This document shows, one piece after another, positions 54,051 to 61,631 of a DNA stretch of 64,000 bases. Both the position numbers and the translations under genes were made by a program. Origin of the DNA: Halomonas sp. H10-9-1 (lineage in GTDB: Bacteria > Pseudomonadota > Gammaproteobacteria > Pseudomonadales > Halomonadaceae); the NCBI RefSeq assembly GCF_040147005.1, contig NZ_JAMSHO010000001.1:248001-312000 (forward strand). The letters run 5' to 3'. Below the pieces are notes generated by a model that was given only the letters and a program-made list of their open reading frames with translations, did not search any database and was not told where the DNA came from. The number at the start of each line of letters is the position of its first letter. Position 1 is the stretch's first letter.

Positions 54051-54497
54051 CTAGATCAGGCGCAGCCCCTGGCGGTCGCGCCAGGCGGCGGGCAGGGCGT
54101 CTGCCAGGGACTCGCACAGATGGGGTGGCAGCGCCGACCGGGCCGTCTCCAGGGAATCGAAGTCACGGTTGCGTAGCCAGCAGTAAGCCCAGGCGCAGGC
54201 CTCGTCGGCATCGCGGGGGCATGGCCGGGCCGGCATCTGCACCAGCAGGAAGGTGGCGGTCCGCGCGGCCCACAGCGGGATCTCGTCGCCGTTCAGCGCC
54301 TCGCTCCAGGCCGTCAGGGTAGCGGCATCGGGAGTGGCGTCCGGCTGGCCGATCCGTACCACCCGGGCGGTCTCGGCGAGCAGCAGGGCCAGATGCTGCG
54401 GGGTATCCTGGCCCAGGTCGCGCCACTGGGCCAGCAGTCGCGGCATGCCGCGGCGTACCTTGGCATAGAAGTCGTCCTGGGGCATGGTCGAGGTCAT
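54051..54497 (-). CDS. Hypothetical protein, 148 aa
   Basis: A 148-residue soluble protein beginning MTSTMPQDDFYAKVRRGMPR, with a central ACAWAYCWLRNRDFDSLETA region. Start ATG 54497 preceded by AGGAAAA. No family recognised. It diverges from patB with a 35-bp gap. Confidence 0.65.
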   Translation of the reverse strand: MTSTMPQDDFYAKVRRGMPRLLAQWRDLGQDTPQHLALLLAETARVVRIGQPDATPDAATLTAWSEALNGDEIPLWAARTATFLLVQMPARPCPRDADEACAWAYCWLRNRDFDSLETARSALPPHLCESLADALPAAWRDRQGLRLI

Positions 54498-54532
54498 GGG
54501 TTTTCCTGGCCGTCGATAAAAGGAGTGAGCGC

Positions 54533-55696
54533 ATGGTGTTCGATTTTGCCACGCCAGTGGAGCGTCGGCACCCGTCCGGTAGCTGGCCATCGCAGAAGTG
54601 GCATCACTACGGCGACAAGGTACTGCCGCTCTGGGTGGCCGACATGGATTTCGTATCGCCGCCGGCGGTGCTGGAGGCGCTGCATGCCCGGGTCGAGCAC
54701 GGCGTCTTCGGCTACGGCCTGGTGCCCGACTCGCTGCGCGAGACAGTGTGCGCCTGGAGTGCGCAACACTATGGTTGGGCCATCGAGCCGGAGTGGCAGC
54801 AGTGGCTGCCCGGGGTGGTGCCGGCGCTGCACCTGGCCAGCATGGCGCTGACCGAGCCGGGCGACGGGGTGCTGACGGTGACGCCCATCTATCCGCCCTT
54901 CCTCAAGGTGGCCGAACGTACTGGGCGCACGCCTCAGCAGGCGTGTATGCGCGAGCCTGCGGCGCCGGGCGAGACCTGGTGCCTCGATCTCGAGGCGCTG
55001 GAGGCGGCGATCACCCCGCGCACCCGGTTGCTGCTGTGGTGTCATCCCCACAATCCCACCGGGCGGGTCTGGGAGCGCGACGAACTGGCCGGCCTGGCCG
55101 AGCTGGTGGAGCGCCATGACCTCTACGTGGTCTCCGATGAACTGCACTGCGACCTGCTGCTGGAGGAGGGCGCCAGTCACGTGCCGCTGGCGGCGGCCTT
55201 CCCGGCGCTGGCCGAGCGCACCATCACGCTGTGGGCGCCCTCCAAGACCTTCAATCTGGCCGGGCTGACCACCGCCTGTGCGGTGATCCCCGACCCCGAG
55301 CTGCGACGGCGCTTCGCGGCGGCGGCCAAGGGGCTGGTGCCGGACGGCAACGTGCTGGGGCTGGCGGCGGCCGAGGCCGCCTACGGACAGGGGGAAGCCT
55401 GGCGGCAGGCACTGCTCGAGGTGCTGCGCGACCACCGCCGCCGCCTGGTGGAACGGGTGGCACACTGGCCGGGAGTCGGCATGGCGCCGCCGCAGTCCAC
55501 CTACCTGGCCTGGCTCGACCTGCGTAAAGCGGGGCTTGGCGAGTCACCTCAGCGAGCATTGCTGGAGCGCGCCGGGGTGGCGCTCTCCGATGGCGCCGAC
55601 TTCGGCCACCCGGGCTTTGTTCGGCTCAACTTCGGTACCACCGCCACCCAACTGGACGCGGCCCTCGCCCGGCTGGATAAGGTCTTGAAAGCGTGA
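54533..55696 (+). CDS. patB: PatB/MalY-type cystathionine beta-lyase-like aminotransferase
   Basis: A 387-residue fold type I PLP enzyme of the PatB/MalY (C-S lyase) group. N-terminal VLPLWVADMDFVSPPAVLEA is diagnostic. CHPHNPTGRVW carries the Asn near residue 170, VVSDELHCDLLLE the PLP-contacting Asp, and WAPSKTFNLAGL the Schiff-base Lys near residue 240. These enzymes cleave cystathionine or cysteine S-conjugates. Ribosome site AAAGGAG precedes the ATG at 54533. The symbol is by family only. Confidence 0.88.
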   Translation: MVFDFATPVERRHPSGSWPSQKWHHYGDKVLPLWVADMDFVSPPAVLEALHARVEHGVFGYGLVPDSLRETVCAWSAQHYGWAIEPEWQQWLPGVVPALHLASMALTEPGDGVLTVTPIYPPFLKVAERTGRTPQQACMREPAAPGETWCLDLEALEAAITPRTRLLLWCHPHNPTGRVWERDELAGLAELVERHDLYVVSDELHCDLLLEEGASHVPLAAAFPALAERTITLWAPSKTFNLAGLTTACAVIPDPELRRRFAAAAKGLVPDGNVLGLAAAEAAYGQGEAWRQALLEVLRDHRRRLVERVAHWPGVGMAPPQSTYLAWLDLRKAGLGESPQRALLERAGVALSDGADFGHPGFVRLNFGTTATQLDAALARLDKVLKA

Positions 55697-55797
55697 AGAG
55701 CGTCGCTTCGCTCCTGGAAGCTTGAAGCTGGAAGTAACTTCAACCCCGATCTCATAAGTTGAGTAGCGGCATTTCTTCCAGCTTATGGCTTACAGCT

Positions 55798-55812
55798 CCG
55801 GGCGAAGCCCGG
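55798..55812. repeat. Hairpin in the patB-cnoX gap
   Basis: CCGGGC-GAA-GCCCGG, a perfect 6-bp stem, within a 139-bp gap that also holds AAGCTTGAAGCTGGAAG (55718 area) and its partial inverse CTTCCAGCTT (55775 area). It resembles a dispersed intergenic repeat of the REP kind, possibly also a terminator for the convergent genes. Confidence 0.45.
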
Positions 55813-55835
55813 TTGGAAGCCGGGCCTCAGTAAAC

Positions 55836-56783
55836 TCAGTAAAGCATCGTAAACAGCTTGCGACGGTAGCTGACCGTGAGCGGGTGGTCGGCGCCCAGGG
55901 CATCGAAGACCCGCAGCAGTGTCTTGCGTGCGGCATCGTCGCCATAGGCACGGTCGGCCTTCATCAGCGCCAAGAGCCCCTCGAGGCCCGGTTCATAGTC
56001 GCCGTCGGCCACCCGGCGCAGGGCCCGCAGGTATTGCGCTTCGCTGTCGTCGCGCTCGCCCAGGGCGGCCAGCTCCTCGGCGGAGGGGGCCTCCTCGCCG
56101 AACTCGATGCTGGCACGCACCCCGCGGGCCGGGGCGGCATCACGCTCCTCCGGCGGCAGGTTGTCGAGCACGCTGCGGGCTTCCTCGCCGCGCCCCTCGG
56201 CCACCAGGGTGCGGGCCAGCTCCACCTGATAGGCGATGTGGTCCGGGTATTGTTGCACCAGCTCCTGGTAGATGGCGCGGGCACCGGCGGCATCCCCGGC
56301 GGCGAGTGCCTCGGCGGCCTGCTCCTCGGGGCTCGCCGGGACATTTTCCGGCGCCGGGAAGTAACGTCCCAGCCACTCGCGGATCTCCTTCTCGGGCAGC
56401 GCGCCCTGAAAGTGGTCGACCAGGCCGCCCTGGCTGACCAGCTTGACATCGGGTACCGAGCGCACGCCCAACTGGGCGGCGATCTCCTGGTTCTCGTCGA
56501 TGTTGAGCTTGGCCAGGAGGAAGGCGCCCTGGTATTCGCGGGCCAGCTTCTCCAGCACCGGCATCAGGTTCTTGCAGGGGCCGCACCAGGGGGCCCAGCA
56601 ATCGAGCAGGACCGGCACCTGCATGGAGAGCTCCAGCACCTGCTGGATGTTGCTGGCGTCGACGTCGATGATGACCTCGGGGGCCTCGCCCGCCTCCGGC
56701 TGGGAAGGTTGCTGCTGGGCTTCCTGCGGGACGCTGGTATCGGCGGTGAGCGGCTCACCGGTACGCGGATCGACGATAGACAT
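55836..56783 (-). CDS. cnoX: Co-chaperone with thioredoxin domain (CnoX/YbbN)
   Basis: A 315-residue protein: N-terminal thioredoxin domain with VLLDCWAPWCGPCKNLMPVL (active WCGPC near residue 67) and SVPDVKLVSQGGLVD, then TPR-like helical repeats (AAGDAAGARAIYQELVQQYP). CnoX protects proteins from oxidation and passes them to GroEL or DnaK. Unlike the E. coli protein, the CxxC motif is intact. Start ATG 56783. Confidence 0.93.
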   Translation of the reverse strand: MSIVDPRTGEPLTADTSVPQEAQQQPSQPEAGEAPEVIIDVDASNIQQVLELSMQVPVLLDCWAPWCGPCKNLMPVLEKLAREYQGAFLLAKLNIDENQEIAAQLGVRSVPDVKLVSQGGLVDHFQGALPEKEIREWLGRYFPAPENVPASPEEQAAEALAAGDAAGARAIYQELVQQYPDHIAYQVELARTLVAEGRGEEARSVLDNLPPEERDAAPARGVRASIEFGEEAPSAEELAALGERDDSEAQYLRALRRVADGDYEPGLEGLLALMKADRAYGDDAARKTLLRVFDALGADHPLTVSYRRKLFTMLY

Positions 56784-57088
56784 GGTTGGGCTTCCCGAAA
56801 ACGAATGGATTTACCCACGAGATGCGGGTGAAGGCAGGCGGATTCAAGGGGCGGTGGCGGGCAAGACGCGCCGACTCCCCCTGCCGGCTACGCGGCCCGA
56901 CGCCGATGATGCCCCGACCCGAGCCTAGATGACCCGTCAGGAGGGGCGAAGGGTGGGGTGCAGTTCAAGGTCCAGCATGACGGAAATCAGCACCGGGATG
57001 AAGAGTATGCTGGATCGATGCCCAGTAGGTGGCAAAGCGAGCTTAGGGGTGCTTAGCTGTAATCGCCAACTGGGTAAAAGGGGCTGTC
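56784..57088. other. Spacer between cnoX and cas1
   Basis: A 305-bp gap with no gene that I can support. It must hold the cnoX promoter (leftward) and the cas1 promoter (rightward); ribosome site AAAAGGGG stands just before cas1. I found no I-F-type repeat and no convincing match to the mini-CRISPR spacer here. Confidence 0.5.
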
Positions 57089-58066
57089 ATGGACGATCTC
57101 TCTCCGTCTGACCTCAAGACGATTCTGCACTCCAAGCGGGCCAACCTTTACTACCTTCAGCACTGTCGGGTGCTCGTCAACGGCGGCCGGGTCGAGTACG
57201 TCACCGATGAGGGACGCCAGTCGAAGTACTGGAACATCCCCATCGCCAATACCACGTCTATTTTGTTGGGCACTGGTACCTCCATTACTCAGGCGGCGAT
57301 GCGCGAACTCGCCAAGGCCGGGGTGCTGGTCGGCTTCTGCGGCGGGGGCGGTACGCCGCTGTTCGCCGCCAACGAAGTCGATGTGGACGTCGCCTGGCTC
57401 ACGCCCCAGAGCGAATACCGTCCCACCGAGTACCTGCAGCACTGGGTACGCTTCTGGTTCGATGACGAAAAGCGCCTGGAGGCCGCGCGGCGCTTTCAGC
57501 AGGCGCGGTTGTCACGTATCCAGCGGCAGTGGCTCGATAGCCGTCCCTTGAAGGACGCCGGCTTTGTGATCTCACCGGATCGCCTGACCGCCGTGCTGGC
57601 GCAGCACGATCAGGCCATCGCCCAGGCGCCTAGTACCGTGGACCTCTTGACCATGGAAGCTCGGCTGACCAAGACGCTGTTCAAGCTAGCCGCCCAGGCT
57701 GTGGGCTATGGCGACTTTACCCGCGCCAAGCGCGCCACTGGCACCGATCCGGCCAACCGCTTTCTCGATCACGGCAACTACCTGGCCTATGGTCTCGGCG
57801 CCACGGCGACCTGGGTGCTGGGTATTCCGCACGGCCTGGCGGTACTGCATGGCAAGACGCGGCGTGGTGGACTGGTCTTCGATGTGGCCGACCTGGTCAA
57901 GGACGCGGTGATTTTGCCCCAGGCGTTTCTCTCCGCCATGCACGGTGACGAGGAGCAAGCGTTCCGCCAGGCCTGCATTGAACAGCTGACCCGTACCGAA
58001 GCCCTCGACTTCATGATCGACACCCTGAAAGCGGTCGCTACCGAGCTGGGGGGCGACGCACCATGA
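57089..58066 (+). CDS. cas1: Type I-F CRISPR-associated integrase Cas1f
   Basis: A 325-residue Cas1 of the I-F type. Metal-binding residues fall at Glu190 (LTMEARLTK), His254 (GLAVLHGKTR) and Asp268 (ADLVKD), consistent with the Cas1 E/H/D metal-binding triad. N-terminal ANLYYLQHCRVLVNGGRVEY and YWNIPIANTTSILLGTGTS are typical of Cas1f. It integrates new spacers together with the Cas2-Cas3 fusion encoded next. The stop overlaps the next start (ATGA). Confidence 0.96.
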   Translation: MDDLSPSDLKTILHSKRANLYYLQHCRVLVNGGRVEYVTDEGRQSKYWNIPIANTTSILLGTGTSITQAAMRELAKAGVLVGFCGGGGTPLFAANEVDVDVAWLTPQSEYRPTEYLQHWVRFWFDDEKRLEAARRFQQARLSRIQRQWLDSRPLKDAGFVISPDRLTAVLAQHDQAIAQAPSTVDLLTMEARLTKTLFKLAAQAVGYGDFTRAKRATGTDPANRFLDHGNYLAYGLGATATWVLGIPHGLAVLHGKTRRGGLVFDVADLVKDAVILPQAFLSAMHGDEEQAFRQACIEQLTRTEALDFMIDTLKAVATELGGDAP

Positions 58067-61000
58067 ACGTGCTGATCGTCTCCCAGTGCAACAAGAATGC
58101 CCTCAAGGAAACCCGTCGGATTCTCGACCAGTTCGCCGAGCGGCGCGGCGAGCGTACCTGGCAGACCTCGATCACCCAGGCGGGGCTGGACACCCTGCGC
58201 AGGCTGCTGAGAAAAACCGCACGCAAGAACAGCGCCGTGGCCTGTCACTGGATCCGTGGCCACGACCATAGTGAGCTGATGTGGATCGTCGGCGATGCCA
58301 GCCGCTTCAACCTGCAGGGTGCCACGCCCACCAACACGACGCGGCGCAATATCCTGCGTACCGAGGACGAGGATGACTGGCATAGCGGCGAGGACATCAA
58401 GCTGCTGGCGAGCCTGGCGGCTTTGCTGCACGACCTGGGCAAGGCCTCCAAAGCGTTTCAACAGCGGCTGATCGGTAAGCGTCAGGGCCGTAATCTCTAT
58501 CGCCACGAGTGGCTATCGCTGCGGCTGTTCCAGGCGTTTGTCGGCGGCGACGATGATGCCGGCTGGCTCCGGCGTCTGATCGAGCCCCCGGCGGACTTCG
58601 TTGCCAGTTGGACGCGCCACCTGCAGTGCGACGGACTCGGTGCCGAGAGTGCCATGCCCTTCCAGCGGCTTCCACCACTGGCCCAGGCGGTTGGCTGGCT
58701 GCTGCTTAGCCACCACCGCTTGCCATTGAAGCCCGGTGATAACCCCGAACGGCTGGGTGGCCGGCTGAGCGGGCTGACTGCTGAAGCGCTGAATGATCTT
58801 CCCGGTCTGCTGACCCATCAGTGGAACGAAGCGTGTCTGGAAGCTGACCCCACGCAGCTGAAGCCCTACTGGCGGCTGGCCGGGGAGCTGCCGGTGGCCA
58901 CAGCCAAGTGGCGGCGGCAGGCAGCGCAAGTGGCGGAAGGGCTTCTCAAGCGCTTGCCACACTACGACGAGCCGCTGCTGGACAACGGCTATGTGATGCA
59001 TCTGGCGCGGCTGTGCCTAATGCTGGCAGATCACTATTACTCCAGTCTCCATGACTCAACGCACGCGGACTGGGTGCAGGGTGATGCGAGTTACCCGCTA
59101 TTCGCCAATACTCAACGCAAAACCGGCATGCCCAGTCAGAAGCTCGATGCCCATCTGCTGGGTGTGGCGCGATTTGCCAAGGAAAATGCCCGCCACCTCG
59201 CCACCCTGAACGACCAACTGCCCCGACTGGCGCGCCACAAGGGCTTTCGCAAGCGCAGTGAAAGCCAGCGTTTTCGCTGGCAGGACCGCGCTTTCGACTT
59301 GGCGGAAGGGCTGCGGGCCGCCTCTCGAAAGCAAGGGTTCTTCGGCATTAATATGGCTTCCACCGGCTGCGGCAAGACGCTGGCCAACGGCCGTATTCTC
59401 TATGCCCTGGCCGACCCCGAGAAGGGGGCGCGTTTTTCGATCGCTCTTGGGCTGCGCACCCTGACCCTGCAGACTGGGCGCGACTATCGCCACCAGATGC
59501 ACCTGGGCGAGGATGAGCTAGCGATTCGCGTCGGTGGCAGTGCTAGCCGTGCGTTATTTGAGCACCATGAGGCACAGGCAGAGCGGACCGGTTCGGCGTC
59601 AACTCAGGATCTGCTTTCCGATGACTCTCATGTGCTGTTCGAGGGCAACTTCTCCGAGCACCCCATCCTCCGGCGTGTGGCGCACGATCCCGCGGTCAAG
59701 AGTCTGCTTGCCGCGCCCATTCTCACTTGCACCGTGGATCATCTAATGCCCGCCACCGAAAGTACCCGGGGCGGTGGGCAGATCGCGCCCATGCTGCGGC
59801 TGATGACGTCCGACCTGGTGCTCGACGAAATCGACGATTTCGATATCAGCGACTTGCCGGCACTCACGCGGCTGGTGAACTGGGCGGGACTGCTGGGATC
59901 GCGGGTGTTGCTCTCTTCCGCCACGCTGCCCCCGGCGTTGGTGGCAGGGCTGTTCGAGGCCTACCAGGCAGGGCGTACCGTCTACCAGCGCAATCGAGGG
60001 GAGGTCGGCCAGCGAGCCCCGGCGGTGTGCTGCGCCTGGTTCGATGAAAATGCCACGCTCGACGCGTCGTGCAGCGAGCGCGCCGATTTTGAAGCCGCGC
60101 ACCGCCAGTTTGTGCTCAAGCGACACCAGAGACTGGCCAAGGACGCAGTGCGTCGCCGGGCCAGAGTGGCAGAGTGGAAGCCTCAATCTCGGCAGTCGGA
60201 CGCCCTTCACCAAGAGCTGGCGGAGCATTTGCGCGGCTACGCACTGGAACTGCACTGTCAAAACGGCACTGCGCTGGAGAGTGGCAAGCGGGTTTCCTTC
60301 GGCCTGATTCGTATGGCCAATATAGATCCCCTGGTGGCGGTCGCCCAGGTGCTCTACCGGCTGGGTGCCCCGGAAAACGTCCAGATTCACCTGTGCGTGT
60401 ATCACTCTCAGTATCCGCTACTGATGCGCTCGGCCATCGAGCGTCAGCTGGACCGTGTTCTGCAGCGCAAGTCGCCAGCAGCCATATTTTCGCTGCCGGA
60501 GGTTCGGCGATGCCTGGAGGTCTCTGACGCGAAGGAGCAACTGTTTATCGTCCTGGGCTCACCGGTCACCGAAGTGGGGCGCGACCATGACTACGACTGG
60601 GCGATCGTTGAGCCGTCATCCATGCGCTCACTGATTCAACTGGCCGGCCGGGTGCGTCGCCACCGCCCAGATCCTTGGGAAACTCCCAATATCCTGCTGC
60701 TCAACCGCAACCTGAAAGCCCTCGAACACCCCGATGGCCGCCGACCGGTGTTTACCCGACCCGGCTTCGAGACCGACGCGTACCGGCTGCAAAGCCATGC
60801 GCTAATAGACGTGCTGATGCCGGAGCAGCGCGATGTGATCGACGCCCGCCCACGTATCCTTCCCCGCGAGCCGCTGGCGCCTCACCACAACCTGGTCGAT
60901 CTGGAGCATGCACGCCTTGAGGCAACGATGGTCGTGCCCGACGTGGCCGATACTCAGGCCATGCCGGTGCTGGGCGAGGATGAGTTGGCGAAGCTTTCCA

Positions 61001-61461
61001 AGCGCAAGCGCCAGCAATATCTGGCGGCCAGGGAGGCACCCGCGCCGGCTCCCAAACTGGGGGCCTATAGCTGGTTCGTGATGCCCCGCCTGACGCTGAC
61101 CGGGGTGATGAGCCAGTGGCGGCCGTTTCGTGACAGCACGGGCCAAGAAGATGAACTGGTGCTGTTACCGGACGAAAGTGGTGAGCAGACCTGCCTGCAT
61201 CGCGTTCACAAGGAGCGCCCCCGAGACCCGGAGCTGCTGGTGCCCTGCGAGACCAGCCTGCAGCGCATCGAGCTGCAGTATGGCCCGCGCATTCAAACCT
61301 GGGGGCCAACGGACTATCTCACGACGCTGGCCGGACTGGCCGAAGCCCAGGGTATAGAGCTGGAGCGCTGTGCCCGGAAGTTTGGTCGGCTGACGTTGCG
61401 CGAGTTGGACGACGATGAGCAGTGGAAGTTTCACCCGGCGCTTGGGTTTTCGCGATTGTAA
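58063..61461 (+). CDS. cas3: Type I-F Cas2-Cas3 fusion nuclease-helicase
   Basis: A 1132-residue protein. Residues 1-90 are a Cas2-like domain (MNVLIVSQCNKNALKETRRI). An HD nuclease domain follows with LLHDLGKASKAF (HD near residue 123). Then comes an SF2 helicase with Walker A NMASTGCGKTLANGRI (near 432), motif II LVLDEIDDFDISD (near 588), motif III LLSSATLPP and motif VI QLAGRVRRHRPDP. It degrades DNA marked by the Csy complex and helps Cas1 in adaptation. All motifs are intact. It is coupled to cas1 by a 4-bp overlap. Confidence 0.97.
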   Translation: MNVLIVSQCNKNALKETRRILDQFAERRGERTWQTSITQAGLDTLRRLLRKTARKNSAVACHWIRGHDHSELMWIVGDASRFNLQGATPTNTTRRNILRTEDEDDWHSGEDIKLLASLAALLHDLGKASKAFQQRLIGKRQGRNLYRHEWLSLRLFQAFVGGDDDAGWLRRLIEPPADFVASWTRHLQCDGLGAESAMPFQRLPPLAQAVGWLLLSHHRLPLKPGDNPERLGGRLSGLTAEALNDLPGLLTHQWNEACLEADPTQLKPYWRLAGELPVATAKWRRQAAQVAEGLLKRLPHYDEPLLDNGYVMHLARLCLMLADHYYSSLHDSTHADWVQGDASYPLFANTQRKTGMPSQKLDAHLLGVARFAKENARHLATLNDQLPRLARHKGFRKRSESQRFRWQDRAFDLAEGLRAASRKQGFFGINMASTGCGKTLANGRILYALADPEKGARFSIALGLRTLTLQTGRDYRHQMHLGEDELAIRVGGSASRALFEHHEAQAERTGSASTQDLLSDDSHVLFEGNFSEHPILRRVAHDPAVKSLLAAPILTCTVDHLMPATESTRGGGQIAPMLRLMTSDLVLDEIDDFDISDLPALTRLVNWAGLLGSRVLLSSATLPPALVAGLFEAYQAGRTVYQRNRGEVGQRAPAVCCAWFDENATLDASCSERADFEAAHRQFVLKRHQRLAKDAVRRRARVAEWKPQSRQSDALHQELAEHLRGYALELHCQNGTALESGKRVSFGLIRMANIDPLVAVAQVLYRLGAPENVQIHLCVYHSQYPLLMRSAIERQLDRVLQRKSPAAIFSLPEVRRCLEVSDAKEQLFIVLGSPVTEVGRDHDYDWAIVEPSSMRSLIQLAGRVRRHRPDPWETPNILLLNRNLKALEHPDGRRPVFTRPGFETDAYRLQSHALIDVLMPEQRDVIDARPRILPREPLAPHHNLVDLEHARLEATMVVPDVADTQAMPVLGEDELAKLSKRKRQQYLAAREAPAPAPKLGAYSWFVMPRLTLTGVMSQWRPFRDSTGQEDELVLLPDESGEQTCLHRVHKERPRDPELLVPCETSLQRIELQYGPRIQTWGPTDYLTTLAGLAEAQGIELERCARKFGRLTLRELDDDEQWKFHPALGFSRL

Positions 61462-61483
61462 AGCCGACCCTAGTGGGCCGGCT
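61462..61483. terminator. Hairpin after cas3, also ending the minus-strand mini-CRISPR
   Basis: AGCCGACCC-TAGT-GGGCCGGCT: 9-bp stem with one A-C mismatch on the plus strand. It abuts the cas3 stop codon. Read on the minus strand it follows the second mini-CRISPR stem-loop and is trailed by TTTACAA, so it can end a small RNA coming from the right as well as the cas1-cas3 mRNA. Confidence 0.6.
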
Positions 61484-61485
61484 CC

Positions 61486-61560
61486 CTGCCTGTCCGGCAG
61501 CACGTTGTTCCCAAAACAGGAAACGATAATTTTCTGAGCTGCCTGGCGGCAGAGCTACAG
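61486..61560 (-). ncRNA. Degenerate mini-CRISPR: candidate Cas-regulating crRNA-like RNA
   Basis: On the minus strand, a first I-F-like repeat occupies 61558-61531: stem CTGCC-GCCA-GGCAG, then the 8-nt handle CTCAGAAA, which in I-F crRNAs is the 5' tag left by Cas6f cleavage. The spacer starts at 61530 (ATTATCGTTTCCTGTTTTGG...) and runs to about 61506-61501. A second stem-loop CTGCC-GGACA-GGCAG follows at 61500-61486. Both stems are identical to the I-F repeat stem (known pattern CTGCC-N5-GGCAG then CTNAGAAA), while the flanking bases have drifted. Handle to second stem is 30 nt, against 37 in a normal I-F unit. No other repeat is near, and the spacer matches the csy1 upstream region beside a PAM. 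The layout matches the Cas-regulating RNAs (CreR) and CreA antitoxin RNAs reported for type I systems. Transcription is not shown by sequence alone. Confidence 0.75.
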
Positions 61561-61601
61561 GTTAGCTATCTTACAGCTTAAGCGCGATAAAATCCCTAAA
61601 A

Positions 61602-61624
61602 CCCTAAACATAAAACTATAATGG
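61602..61624 (-). promoter_or_regulatory. Self-target (protospacer with CC PAM) upstream of csy1
   Basis: Minus strand: CC at 61624-61623, then ATTATAGTTTTATGTTTAGG from 61622 to 61603, ending with G61602. Compared with the mini-CRISPR spacer, 17 of 21 positions agree; mismatches are 6, 11, 12 and 18. Positions 6, 12 and 18 are not read by type I Cascade, so effectively one mismatch remains. Beyond position 21 the match is lost. The site covers a TATAAT hexamer (61617-61622) and touches the GGTGA ribosome site of csy1, eight bases before its ATG. Bound Csy complex here would block csy expression. Confidence 0.75.
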
Positions 61625-61631
61625 TGAAGAA

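Noticed and set aside
56784..57088. A second target of the mini-CRISPR spacer in front of cas1
   Set aside because: Scanning both strands for CC followed by ATTAT or similar gave no match; the nearest resemblance (GTAATCGCC) lacks the PAM and most seed bases.
61594..61609. CCCTAAA repeats resembling telomere units
   Set aside because: Only two short copies in an AT-rich promoter region; they are part of the protospacer neighbourhood and carry no other sign of a repeat array.
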